Source: Ruminococcus albus AD2013 (GTDB lineage: Bacteria; Bacillota; Clostridia; Oscillospirales; Ruminococcaceae). Taken from it: a stretch of DNA of 64,000 nucleotides. Position numbers and translations under genes: made by a program. Under the pieces are notes generated by a model. The model saw only the letters and a program-made list of their open reading frames with translations, did not search any database and was not told where the DNA came from. The DNA lies in the NCBI RefSeq assembly GCF_000526775.1, contig NZ_JAGS01000001.1, forward strand, positions 2,356,001 to 2,420,000. The letters are read 5' to 3'. This document shows positions 36,402 to 44,850 of the stretch, in pieces. How positions within the stretch are numbered: position 1 is the stretch's first letter; every line of letters begins with the position of its first letter.

Positions 36402-36443
36402 GAAAAGCCGCAATATTTCCAAAAACCCGGAAATACTGCGGCT
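36402..36443 (-). terminator. Terminator of the 36483-37646 gene
   Basis: AGCCGCA..ATTTCC pairs with GGAAAT..TGCGGCT with a small internal mismatch, then TTTTCTCTT on the minus strand. Confidence 0.75.
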
Positions 36444-36482
36444 GAATATTTGATATTAAATTGTACTTGATTTCGCTGTAAA

Positions 36483-37646
36483 TTACTTCATACGGCCTTT
36501 AAGCTTATTCTGCTCTTCTTCCATAAGCTTCATCAGATCTTCAAGTGATGCGCCGTTATCTGCACCGTTTGAAGAAGATACAGGTCTTCTTCTGCGGGGT
36601 CTCTGACCTGCGGGTCTTCTTGCGGGTCTTACAGGAGCTTCGCCGCCTTCAACGAGCTGAGAAGCCTTCTCATAATACTCGTCGTCTTTCAGACGCAGGC
36701 TGCTGTTATCCTGCTGAGGTGCAGGTGCGCCAGCGTTATTGGGCTGTACACCGAAAAATTCACGGGCATCAAAATCAGCTTCAGCAGCAGGCTGCTTGGC
36801 AGGCTGTGCGGGGAATGCCTGGATATCGGGGATAGTAGTAGGCGCCTTGGTTGTCTTTCTCACGCCGATATCAAAATCGAAATCATCATTGCGTGCAGGC
36901 TTAACTGCCTTTCTGACGGATATATCTTCGTCATCTTCCTCTTCATCATCTTCCGAAACGGGCTTCTTTCTGCGCTTAGCTATCTGCTCGGTCTCGCCCT
37001 TTCCGCCAAAGAGGAAATCATCCAGCTGCACATTCTTCTCTTCTACTACTTCGTCTTCATCTTCGTCCTCATCTTCTTCCGGAGAATGAGTTGCGATAGC
37101 GATGATGAGTTCGATAAGTACCAGCAGGAAAAGGGGTACTACTGCACAGCATATCATTCCGAACTTTTGGGTAACAAAGTTTATTACCTTACCTGCTGTA
37201 ACGTAATAGCTTGCACAGAAACCGATAGCATCGGAATTATTTATCACATATTCCTTGCCGCCGTTGGTAACAACGTACTTAACGCCGTCTTTGCCATCTT
37301 CTGTCTTTAAGTCTTTCAGCCAGTAAACACCTGTGCCTTCATCTTCAACATTCTCGCAAAGTATCGGACCGCCGATCTTGCTTTTAGCGTCGTTAACACC
37401 GTCAGATGCAATTACCAGCACGTTCTTCGGAACAGCTACTATAACACCGCCATTAGGATCGCTCTTCAGAAGGTCTTCCTTGGTTATGAAAAGGCTGTAA
37501 CCCAGCACACTGGGTGTTACGTCCTTATTCTTGAACACTTTGCCGACGCCGAATATTATCAGCATTTCCAATATCATGAATACGATGAAGAACACCAGTA
37601 CGTTCTTGCCCGCACTCGATCTCTTGCTTGTGGAGACAGCTCCCAT
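36483..37646 (-). CDS. Membrane protein with degenerate signal-peptidase-like domain and long acidic tail
   Basis: 387 residues. One helix (about 14-36) is followed by an outside domain, VLGYSLFIT ... GGVIVAVPKN, that resembles the start of SipW/S26 signal peptidases, but the Ser-x-Met catalytic motif after 'LFIT' is replaced by KEDLLKSDPN, so peptidase activity is unlikely. A second helix (about 165-188) leads into a cytoplasmic tail of about 200 residues with EDEDEDEDE runs, RRKK patches and a Pro/Arg-rich end. The tail looks disordered and may bind partners. Single gene with own promoter and terminator. Function unknown. Confidence 0.65.
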   Translation of the reverse strand: MGAVSTSKRSSAGKNVLVFFIVFMILEMLIIFGVGKVFKNKDVTPSVLGYSLFITKEDLLKSDPNGGVIVAVPKNVLVIASDGVNDAKSKIGGPILCENVEDEGTGVYWLKDLKTEDGKDGVKYVVTNGGKEYVINNSDAIGFCASYYVTAGKVINFVTQKFGMICCAVVPLFLLVLIELIIAIATHSPEEDEDEDEDEVVEEKNVQLDDFLFGGKGETEQIAKRRKKPVSEDDEEEDDEDISVRKAVKPARNDDFDFDIGVRKTTKAPTTIPDIQAFPAQPAKQPAAEADFDAREFFGVQPNNAGAPAPQQDNSSLRLKDDEYYEKASQLVEGGEAPVRPARRPAGQRPRRRRPVSSSNGADNGASLEDLMKLMEEEQNKLKGRMK

Positions 37647-37705
37647 TTTTCAACATTCCTTTCATTTATAAAAAGCAAAAAGCTCGTAAAATCAAGCTAC
37701 ATTTT

Positions 37706-37734
37706 ATTATAACACATCCGTTTTGAAATTTCAA
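37706..37734 (-). promoter_or_regulatory. Promoter of the 36483-37646 gene
   Basis: TTGAAA (37729-37734), 17 bp, TATAAT (37706-37711) on the minus strand. Confidence 0.8.
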
Positions 37735-37794
37735 CCTTGTTCACGGATTTTTCACTATTATTTTGTCACAATAGACAAACTACGCCTTAATACG

Positions 37795-39114
37795 TTATTT
37801 TTTCAGCCTAATGGAGATATTGTAGGTCACAGCGTTGTTTATTACGGAATAGCCCGAGGTCTTGTAGCCGAACCCGGGATTATCAGAAACGCCCTGCTTT
37901 ATCATGTCAAAAAGTTCTTCGTTGCCTGTTCCGTCACCGAAGACCCAGTTAAGTGTCGCATCAAAGCATTCCCTATCGGAGCACTTGATCCTCGCATACT
38001 CCTCACCGTTAGCCATAGCATCCCTTACCGCGTTACTGAACGCATCGTCAGCATCATCTACGGTTTCTGCGAAATAGCCGTAATAACGATAATAATCACA
38101 TTTGGTAGCTGTGCAGACAGGTTCGCTGATAAATCTATTCTCGTCCTGCACATGGTTCCTGGTCATTTCTTCATCGGTGACCGAGAAATAATCGTACCTG
38201 AGATAATTCTCTGCACTTTCAAACACAGGGTCGTCCCAGGTGATATCAGAAGCGTACCATTCGCCGTCCAGCATCACCTTATTCCATATATGTCCCTGAA
38301 CAGAGCCGTCTTCATTAACGCCCTGTCCGATAACGGGAAGGCATGGTATCCCTGCTCTGTCACATACCAGCATCAGTGCCTTGGAATAACCTTCACACAC
38401 TGCATTGCCGCCTACAAGACATCCGTATGCGGTGTAGCAGTCGCCGTCCGATTCGTAGTAAAAACAGTTATTTACAAGCGCATCGTGGATATATTTGTAC
38501 TTACGGAAATCTGTCCAATCGGATTCCATGCCCGCCAAGATGCGGTCTATCGCCTGTTCAGTCAGCATATTTCGTATTTCGGAATCATCGGCGCTTCTGG
38601 TATAATTCATGAATATCGCCGATGCATAGCCGTCAGAGTCTACCTGTACCGAATAGTTAGTATCTATATAGTCTATCTCGGGCGAACCAGTGACGACCAT
38701 GACTATCAGTTCACAGATATCAGCAGAACCCACCACATCATTCTTTATATATATGGTCTCTTCGCGTTCGGTGATGCCTTTGTATATCTGTCGGCTGACG
38801 ATCGCTTCGTCATCGCTCAGCCGATGAGCAAAATACTCCGCCGCAAATGGCATTTCGATCTTAGTCGCTTCTTCTTTGCTTATCGCAAGATCTTCTGTAC
38901 CCGAGGATACTTCCTCCTTTACAACGACCTCGCCGCCTGCTCCGGGCAGATCCACCTTGCTTCGGCGGGTAACGACCCTGCCTTCGTCCTTGCCGGATAT
39001 GACAATATCAGTTTCTGTTCTGCTGTCCAGCGTCTTATAGGCATAGTAGCCCCCGCCCGCTGCCGCAAGAAGCAGTGCCAGCCCTGAAACAGCCGCCCAA
39101 ATCTTTACGCCCAA
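37795..39114 (-). CDS. Transglutaminase-like membrane-anchored protein
   Basis: About 439 residues. One N-terminal helix anchors the protein outside the membrane. Residues about 230-310 carry a transglutaminase-like core: Cys in GGNAVCEGYSKA, His in GHIWNKVMLDG and Asp in DITWDDP, so the triad is complete. Such proteins act as peptidases or cross-linkers in the envelope; the substrate is unknown. The start is uncertain. A GTG nine bases upstream sits directly on the AAGGAG site, so TTG 39114, eight bases after the site, is preferred. It lies 32 bp downstream of the CBS-protein gene and is probably in the same operon. Confidence 0.8.
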   Translation of the reverse strand: MGVKIWAAVSGLALLLAAAGGGYYAYKTLDSRTETDIVISGKDEGRVVTRRSKVDLPGAGGEVVVKEEVSSGTEDLAISKEEATKIEMPFAAEYFAHRLSDDEAIVSRQIYKGITEREETIYIKNDVVGSADICELIVMVVTGSPEIDYIDTNYSVQVDSDGYASAIFMNYTRSADDSEIRNMLTEQAIDRILAGMESDWTDFRKYKYIHDALVNNCFYYESDGDCYTAYGCLVGGNAVCEGYSKALMLVCDRAGIPCLPVIGQGVNEDGSVQGHIWNKVMLDGEWYASDITWDDPVFESAENYLRYDYFSVTDEEMTRNHVQDENRFISEPVCTATKCDYYRYYGYFAETVDDADDAFSNAVRDAMANGEEYARIKCSDRECFDATLNWVFGDGTGNEELFDMIKQGVSDNPGFGYKTSGYSVINNAVTYNISIRLKK

Positions 39115-39146
39115 AGAAACCACTCCTTAAAAGCTCCGCAGAGCTT

Positions 39147-40469
39147 TTACTCGGTGCAAAGCTCTGCCCTGATCCTGCCTATCCTTCTGTCTTCTGCCTG
39201 TGTCACCGTAAACTTTACGTTCTCCCATTTAACGGAAGCTCTTTCTCCGTCATCGGGGATGTGCCCCAGCAGTTCTATCACCATTGCACCTATCGTTTCA
39301 AAGGGAGAATCCTCTTCGGGCTCCTTGCCGAGGGCTTCCATAACGTCTTCATAGCCCGCGTTGCCCTCTATTTCAAAAACGCCCTCGGAGATCTTGGTTA
39401 TCTCCTCGCTCTCATCGTCGAACTCGTCCACGATATCGCCCACGATGGTCTCTATCAGATCTTCAAGCGTAACAACGCCCGCAGTGCCGCCGTATTCATC
39501 TACGGCTACTGCCATCTGTATCTTTTTAGCGGTAAGTTCCTTGAAAAGTTCACCGCATTTCTGGCTTTCGGGCACGAATATCACTTCGCGCATAAAATCC
39601 TTGACTGTCCTGTCCTCAGCGCTTTCATGGAAAACCAGCGTGAGCAGGTCCTTGGCGTAGATAACGCCCTGTATATCATCTATACTGTCCTTATATACGG
39701 GTATACGGGAAAATCCGCTCTCTATGGCAAGTTCCACTGCCTCGCGGATAGGTGCGCTCTCATCTATGGCGGCAACCTCGGTTCGGTGAGTCATTACCTC
39801 ACCTATCTCGATATCGTCAAACTCGAAGATATTGCTTATCATCTCCGCCTGACTTTCCTCGATAGCGCCTGTCTCGTTGACAGCGTCCACCATCATCAGT
39901 ATCTCTTCCTCGGTTACAGCTTCCTCGGCATTTACGTTTTTAACGCCGAAAAGTCTCAGCAAGGCAGTGGTAAGGCCGCAGCTGATGATCTCTATCGGTC
40001 TGAAAAGTGCCAGCCATCCGCGGTAGATCCCTGCTGTTCTCAGCAGAAAGCTCTCCCCTATCTTGCCCGCAGAACAAAGCTTTTTCGGCACGCCCATGCA
40101 CACCGTACCGACCCACAGGGTCAGCAGAAGTATGATAACAGCCGCGGAACATATCACCGCCGCCGCATCGTATCCGCCCCACGCATCTGCAAGAGCTTTT
40201 TTCATCGGTGAAAAGAACCATATAAAAGCGCAGGCAGTCTGAAGCGCCACAAGGGCAGTTCGTGCGATAAGGTTCACGTTTAAAAATCGCCCCGTATGCT
40301 CAAGCATTTTAACTACAGACGCAGCACGCTTGTCGGTCTCCGCAAGCTTTTTCAGCCGTGAATCAGATATCTCAGCCGCACTGCACTCGCAGGCATAAAA
40401 AAACGCTGTAAGCAGTCCGCACAGCACAGGCACTGCCGCGACAATAAACCCCGGTTCGGGAACGTCCAT
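39147..40469 (-). CDS. CorC/HlyC-type CNNM domain and CBS-pair protein
   Basis: A 440-residue membrane protein. A DUF21/CNNM transmembrane domain (about 1-180) is followed by a CBS pair (about 215-330) with VMTHRTEV and GVIYAKDLL, and a C-terminal CorC_HlyC domain (EGNAGYEDVMEALG ... FETIGAMVIELLGHIP). Relatives take part in magnesium or divalent-cation export. The GGTAGVVTLEDLIE motif is intact. It starts a two-gene operon with the transglutaminase-like protein. Confidence 0.92.
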   Translation of the reverse strand: MDVPEPGFIVAAVPVLCGLLTAFFYACECSAAEISDSRLKKLAETDKRAASVVKMLEHTGRFLNVNLIARTALVALQTACAFIWFFSPMKKALADAWGGYDAAAVICSAAVIILLLTLWVGTVCMGVPKKLCSAGKIGESFLLRTAGIYRGWLALFRPIEIISCGLTTALLRLFGVKNVNAEEAVTEEEILMMVDAVNETGAIEESQAEMISNIFEFDDIEIGEVMTHRTEVAAIDESAPIREAVELAIESGFSRIPVYKDSIDDIQGVIYAKDLLTLVFHESAEDRTVKDFMREVIFVPESQKCGELFKELTAKKIQMAVAVDEYGGTAGVVTLEDLIETIVGDIVDEFDDESEEITKISEGVFEIEGNAGYEDVMEALGKEPEEDSPFETIGAMVIELLGHIPDDGERASVKWENVKFTVTQAEDRRIGRIRAELCTE

Positions 40470-40639
40470 CAGTCATCAAATTCCTTTCTTAACATAAATA
40501 TACCGAAAGCAGCACATCATATGCCGTACAAGCCAATATATCGACTCTGCCGACATTTCACCGTCCGTTCTGTGCCGCACTTCGGTATCAATACAACTTG
40601 TTTGGTATACAAAAAAGTTCACACTTTGATATTACATAT

Positions 40640-40668
40640 ATCATATCAAACATTGTCCTGATTGTCAA
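40640..40668 (-). promoter_or_regulatory. Promoter of the CBS-protein operon
   Basis: TTGACA (40663-40668), 17 bp, TATGAT (40640-40645) on the minus strand. The leader to the start codon is about 165 nt. Confidence 0.75.
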
Positions 40669-40875
40669 GGCAAATTTCGCTCCTTTCCGACATTTTCTTT
40701 ATATGACAAAAAACGGGTCAAAAAATTGCGTAAATTTTATTAAATTGTTAGCTATAAACAAATGGTCCGAGCTGTCACTTTTACTCCATTCTGTAGATCT
40801 CATTTACCCATTCCCATAAAAACGCCCTAATATCCGGGCATTTACGAACTTTATGATAACTTTGCCGAAGTTCTC

Positions 40876-40904
40876 TTTACAATTGCCTGTTTATATGATA
40901 TAAT
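40876..40904 (+). promoter_or_regulatory. Promoter of the 40943 gene
   Basis: TTTACA, 17 bp, TATAAT (40899-40904). Short leader of about 30 nt with AGGAGG before ATG. Confidence 0.78.
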
Positions 40905-40942
40905 TTTCTGGACAGAAAATACTACCCCTCAGGAGGAAAATA

Positions 40943-41410
40943 ATGAAAAGACTGAGCTTTATGAAAGGCAGATACGGATTTGATATGCTGTTTTTTGCGG
41001 TGACCGCACTATGTCTTCTCATCGCTTTGCTGACGCGCACTGTTCTGTGGCGGATACCGCATATCTCGGCAAGCGGTATACTCAGCGTTACAGGACTTAT
41101 AATGATAATCAATCTATCCCGCGTTTTTTCAACACGGATATCAAAACGTGAAGCTGAAAACATCAGGTTCACGCTATTTCTCAACAAACTTACAGGCAAG
41201 GGCGGTAAAATAGGCAACTACGTCACAGATAACAAAGGCTACACCCCGCTGAGCCAGCTAAGGTCGGCACGCCCCGACTCAATTACCTGCGAATGCGGCA
41301 ATAAGCTGGATATACCCAAAGAAAGCGGCAAAAAATATAATAGTATGCCCAAAATGCGGCAAACGGATCTATGTAAAGCTGCCGTAAAGGATCATTGCAA
41401 AAAAAGTTGA
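40943..41410 (+). pseudogene. Two-helix membrane protein with zinc ribbon, probably frameshifted
   Basis: The open frame gives 155 residues: a basic start, two transmembrane helices (about 14-34 and 43-62), and a soluble part ending in the first half of a zinc ribbon (ITCECGNKLDIP). After the A6 run at 41330-41335 the frame reads unlike a ribbon. Dropping one A instead gives VCPKCGKRIYVKLP followed by TAA at 41385-41387, the exact second half of a zinc ribbon. So the gene carries a one-base frameshift, relies on slippage, or the read has an error. The product would be about 147 residues in the repaired frame. AGGAGG precedes the start. Confidence 0.7.
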
Positions 41411-41429
41411 GTTATATAAAACTAACCTA

Positions 41430-41458
41430 TTGAAAAATATCTCTATCCATGTTATAAT
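41430..41458 (+). promoter_or_regulatory. Promoter of the XRE regulator gene
   Basis: TTGAAA (41430-41435), 17 bp, TATAAT (41453-41458). Confidence 0.8.
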
Positions 41459-41494
41459 TATCCAAAGGATTATTTTCTGAAAGGAAGTTTGGAA

Positions 41495-41902
41495 ATGAAC
41501 ATCGGAGATAAATTGTTATACCTCAGAAATCGCAGCGGCTGCTCACAGGAGACACTTGCCGATGCCCTTGATGTCAGCAGACAGACAGTTTCCAAATGGG
41601 AGCTGGGACAGTCACTGCCCGACGCTGAAAAGATCGTTGCCATCAGCAATTATTTCAGCGTTACTACTGATTTTCTGCTGCGTGACACTTCCCCCGTCAA
41701 GATCGAAAAAAATCTTGACCGTATCGTTATCGAGTTTGCGAATTCCGCTGCCGATCTCGATCAGATATCCCGCGCACTTGTCGATATCGCCCGCGACGGT
41801 ATCATCGATGAGGAGGAGCGTATCCGCCTGTTTGAGATGGTCAAGACCGTGGATAATATTATCCCCGCTATCAGTGAGATAAAAACTCTGCTGAATATGT
41901 AA
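41495..41902 (+). CDS. XRE-family transcriptional regulator
   Basis: 135 residues. The helix-turn-helix (about 5-60, with GCSQETLADALDVSRQTVSKWELGQSLP) is textbook XRE. The C-terminal 70 residues form an alpha-helical domain (KIEKNLDRIVIEF ... EEERIRLFEMVKTVDNII) that could bind a ligand or dimerise. ATG 41495 is better placed behind AAAGGAAG than the TTG at 41489. A terminator follows, so its target is not read from this operon; the neighbouring membrane and LexA-box genes are possible targets. Confidence 0.9.
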   Translation: MNIGDKLLYLRNRSGCSQETLADALDVSRQTVSKWELGQSLPDAEKIVAISNYFSVTTDFLLRDTSPVKIEKNLDRIVIEFANSAADLDQISRALVDIARDGIIDEEERIRLFEMVKTVDNIIPAISEIKTLLNM

Positions 41903-41927
41903 TGCACTGTTATATGCAGTTTCAAGG

Positions 41928-41958
41928 CACTTCTGCTTTTTGCAGAGGTGCTTTTTTG
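41928..41958 (+). terminator. Terminator of the XRE gene
   Basis: GCACTTCTGC and GCAGAGGTGC (one G-U pair) around a TTTTT loop, then TTTTTT. Confidence 0.88.
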
Positions 41959-42027
41959 CGTTCATGCCATAAGATAACCTGCTTCACAGGTGCGGTGATG
42001 TGCAAAATGCTGAATTTACGGTTTCAA

Positions 42028-42058
42028 GAACAAACGTTCTTGACAAGAACGTTTGTTT
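42028..42058 (+). promoter_or_regulatory. Two overlapping LexA-type boxes
   Basis: GAACAAACGTTC (42028-42039) and GAACGTTTGTTT (42047-42058) both match GAAC-N4-GTTY. Together they form a perfect palindrome with 14-bp arms around A42043. They flank and cover the -35 box of the promoter at 42040-42068, so a repressor bound here would shut it. Confidence 0.75.
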
Positions 42059-42068
42059 GAGTTATAAT
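42040..42068 (+). promoter_or_regulatory. Full-consensus promoter under the LexA-type boxes
   Basis: TTGACA (42040-42045), 17 bp, TATAAT (42063-42068). The leader to ATG 42174 is about 100 nt. Confidence 0.88.
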
Positions 42069-42173
42069 ATAGTCACAGCCAAAATATATCAATATCGTCA
42101 TAAGCCGACATACCCGCGCCGTACCGCCCCATCGGCAGATAAGTCGGCAAATGTGCGAAGACAGGAGGAGAAA

Positions 42174-42677
42174 ATGGAAAGAAACACACGCAGTAAAGAT
42201 GTTCTCGATTCGCTGGACATCTATTCATACATAGCCGAACTATTAGCTATCCCAACAGGAGAAGCAAATAAGCTGAATGGAGAAACCAGAAGCGGACTCG
42301 CCAGCGCACGCGCCAAGGAATTCGCACAGTACAGAACACTGTGCAGAAACGAAGCCCTTACACGGCGTCGGATCACCGAACTGCTGGTAAAGGTCGGACG
42401 CGCAGAGAAGAACAATTCTCCCCACCTTCCTCTGCTGCGTGCGGATATACGCGATGAAACGCTGAGACTAGCCGAACTCACCCTGCAGCGCCGTCGGCTT
42501 GAAGACAGACGGGACCATCTGGCAGGACTGGCGAAAATGGTGGTGCAGTACCGCTATTTCGATAGACCCGACAGCCGTCTCCCAAGCTGGGGCGAAACAG
42601 CCGCACAGCTGGGCATAGCCATCAGCGGCGATGAACTCCGCAGATACGTTTGCAGTCAGTTCACCACACTGAAATAA
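42174..42677 (+). CDS. Probable SOS-regulated protein, DUF1492/RinA-like
   Basis: A 167-residue charged, helical protein. ATG 42174 has AGGAGG five bases upstream; a longer in-frame reading would start upstream of the promoter. Residues 1-130 are a basic helical region with many Arg and Glu. The C-terminus (MVVQYRYFD ... SWGETAAQLGIAISGDELRRYVCSQF) looks like the sigma-region-4-like helix-turn-helix of phage late-gene activators of the RinA/ArpU/DUF1492 kind, but the match is loose. No other phage gene is nearby. The twin LexA boxes suggest induction by DNA damage. Product unknown. Confidence 0.6.
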   Translation: MERNTRSKDVLDSLDIYSYIAELLAIPTGEANKLNGETRSGLASARAKEFAQYRTLCRNEALTRRRITELLVKVGRAEKNNSPHLPLLRADIRDETLRLAELTLQRRRLEDRRDHLAGLAKMVVQYRYFDRPDSRLPSWGETAAQLGIAISGDELRRYVCSQFTTLK

Positions 42678-42717
42678 CAAAAATACGGAGGAAACCTTTT
42701 CAGAAAGGTCTCCTCCG
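42678..42717 (-). terminator. Terminator of the Na/Pi transporter gene
   Basis: CGGAGGAGACCTTT and AAAGGTTTCCTCCG arms read on the minus strand, then TATTTTTG. Confidence 0.85.
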
Positions 42718-42753
42718 CAAGATCATCAAATTATCTCAGCGCGGTCATTCAGG

Positions 42754-44532
42754 TCACACCAGTGTTTCAAGTGAGTACTTTGCACTGTACTCTTTGAGCT
42801 TCTTCTCGTAGGTCTCGGGACCGTGCTTGTGGAGTTCATCGAGATACTCATGCTTTTTAAGGGTCTCATACTGCTTTTTGGTAGAGATAAGGTATATCGC
42901 TATGTTCGAGCAGTGATCTGAAATTCTCTCCACGTTGGTAAGTATATCCAGGAAATGTATTCCAACTTCGATAGGACACTGACCATTCTTTGAACGGTCG
43001 ATATGCACAGCCTTGAGTTCTTCAACCAGACGGTCAACCACCTCTTCAAGAGGTTCGATCTCGGTCAGTACATTCATATCCATAGTCTTTGTTGCTTCTA
43101 TCGCAAGACCGATTATCTCAGCAATAGCGCCATGGACTACCATGAGCTCCTTGTTGGCTCTTTCAGAGAAGTGAGCTTCTTCTTCATAAAGCACATTTGC
43201 TGTTTCGCAGAGGTTCACCGAGTAATCGCCGATACGCTCAAACTCGCTGATAAGGTGGAACAGGGTCGTCACCATACGTCCCTCATCCTCGTTCAGCTTA
43301 CAGTCATTGAGCTTGATAAGGTACTGACCAACGCGGTCTTCCAGCCTGTCCAGAAGCTCCTCGCGCTCGTTGATCTTCTCTATCTCCCTGCTGTCGTACT
43401 TATCGAACATCATGCAGGCAGCCTCAAAGTTCTTGCGGGCATATATACCCATCTGAACAACAGCTTCCCTTGTCTGTGCGATAGCAACGTTCGGTGTAAC
43501 GAGGAATCTCTCGTCCAGCAGATCTTCTTTGGAGAATACGTCCTCTTCTTCATCGGGCTTATCAGGCACCGTGATGCACGCCAGTTTTTCAAGCACTCCT
43601 GCAAAGGGTATGAATATTGCAGTTACTATAACGTTGAATATAGTGTGGAAGTTCGCGATATCGCCTTGTGTGAATTCCTTGTCCCAGAAACTCCAGCCCA
43701 CAGTTGCCTGGACTGTGTATATAACTATCAGGAACAGTATGGTACCAATAAGGTTGAAGTAGAAGTGCAGCAGCGCTGCTCTCTTTGCGTTCTTTGAAGA
43801 TTTCAGGGACGACAGCAGAGGTGTCGCGCAGGTACCGATGTTGGTACCCATGATTATCGGGAATGCCGATGCGAACAGTACAGCACCGCCCGAACCGCTG
43901 GATATTGTCTGGAGTATGATGACAGCAGCAGCAGAGGACTGTGTGCATATAGTAACTACTATGCCTACCAGTATGCCAAGCACAGGATTCTGCAGGAGCC
44001 CGAACAGGCTGCGTACTGCTTCAGAGCCTTTGAGGATCGGCTCCAGATTGCTTTTCATGGTGTTTATACCCGCAAAGAGTATCGATACACCTATGAGTAT
44101 CTCACCGATGGTCTTGTACTTGTTCTTCTTGGCTATCATTATGAACAATATACCCGCTATCGCCAGCACTGCCGACACGGTAGTGGAGAAGTTGTTTGAA
44201 TCTCCGCTGCCGCCTGCGAGTCTGGTTATCTGGGCGGTCATGGTGGTACCTATGTTAGCACCCATGATTATGCCCACAGCTCCGCGGAGTTTCAGAAGTC
44301 CCGCATTTACAAGACCTATAACAATAACTGTTGTCGCTGTCGAAGACTGTACTGCAGCTGTTACGATAGCACCGAACAGTATACTTGTCAATATATTGCC
44401 CGATACCTTTGCCAGAACTTTCTCCATAAAACCGCCTGCGGTCTTTTCAAGTCCCGTACTCAGCGTCTTCATTCCGTAAATGAACATCGCAAGTCCGCCC
44501 ACGGCGGCAAGTATCCTAAAAAAATTCGTCAT
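42754..44532 (-). CDS. Na+/phosphate cotransporter with PhoU domain
   Basis: A 592-residue NptA/YjbB-type carrier importing phosphate with sodium. Two inverted PF02690 repeats (AVQSSTATTVIVIGLVNAG and TQSSAAAVIILQTIS, each with QSS) make up residues 1-310. A cytoplasmic PhoU-like helical domain occupies about 350-570 (FERIGDYSVNLCE, VERISDHCSNIA). The Q-S-S motifs that coordinate ion and phosphate are intact. It has its own promoter. The second PhoU-like EExxx pattern suggests coupling to phosphate regulation. Confidence 0.92.
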   Translation of the reverse strand: MTNFFRILAAVGGLAMFIYGMKTLSTGLEKTAGGFMEKVLAKVSGNILTSILFGAIVTAAVQSSTATTVIVIGLVNAGLLKLRGAVGIIMGANIGTTMTAQITRLAGGSGDSNNFSTTVSAVLAIAGILFIMIAKKNKYKTIGEILIGVSILFAGINTMKSNLEPILKGSEAVRSLFGLLQNPVLGILVGIVVTICTQSSAAAVIILQTISSGSGGAVLFASAFPIIMGTNIGTCATPLLSSLKSSKNAKRAALLHFYFNLIGTILFLIVIYTVQATVGWSFWDKEFTQGDIANFHTIFNVIVTAIFIPFAGVLEKLACITVPDKPDEEEDVFSKEDLLDERFLVTPNVAIAQTREAVVQMGIYARKNFEAACMMFDKYDSREIEKINEREELLDRLEDRVGQYLIKLNDCKLNEDEGRMVTTLFHLISEFERIGDYSVNLCETANVLYEEEAHFSERANKELMVVHGAIAEIIGLAIEATKTMDMNVLTEIEPLEEVVDRLVEELKAVHIDRSKNGQCPIEVGIHFLDILTNVERISDHCSNIAIYLISTKKQYETLKKHEYLDELHKHGPETYEKKLKEYSAKYSLETLV

Positions 44533-44608
44533 TATTTAACTCCTTTACTTTCCTTGACAGCCCCCACGACTGCCTAACGCTATACTTTAATTATACTCTC
44601 TCCCTTAA

Positions 44609-44637
44609 ATTATAACTTAAAATAACCTGAATGTCAA
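44609..44637 (-). promoter_or_regulatory. Promoter of the Na/Pi transporter gene
   Basis: TTGACA (44632-44637), 17 bp, TATAAT (44609-44614) on the minus strand. Confidence 0.86.
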
Positions 44638-44738
44638 TTAATCACACAGCAGAATGACTTTAGGATAACAAAGTTGATTATTAGGAAAAATGTACAATTG
44701 GTATGCCGCAAAGGCGGTAAAAAACTTTCAAAAAGTCC

Positions 44739-44767
44739 TTGAAAAAGATTGAAAAGTGTTGTATAAT
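44739..44767 (+). promoter_or_regulatory. Promoter of the L,D-transpeptidase gene
   Basis: TTGAAA (44739-44744), 17 bp, TATAAT (44762-44767). Confidence 0.8.
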
Positions 44768-44776
44768 AAAAATGGA

Positions 44777-44800
44777 TATCTGTACTCTCATGTACAGATA
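44777..44800 (+). other. Hairpin at the 5' end of the L,D-transpeptidase mRNA
   Basis: TATCTGTAC pairs with GTACAGATA around a TCTCAT loop, beginning within a few bases of the expected transcription start. There is no T-run, so it is not a terminator; it may protect the 5' end. Confidence 0.6.
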
Positions 44801-44850
44801 AGGAGAGCGTAAACGAGTTTCTATTTGAGTAGGAGGATAGTTTCTTTTTT

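Noticed and set aside
37723..39087. 454-codon open frame opposite the transglutaminase-like gene
   Set aside because: The minus-strand gene has a complete catalytic triad and a membrane anchor; the plus frame has neither a start site nor domain logic.
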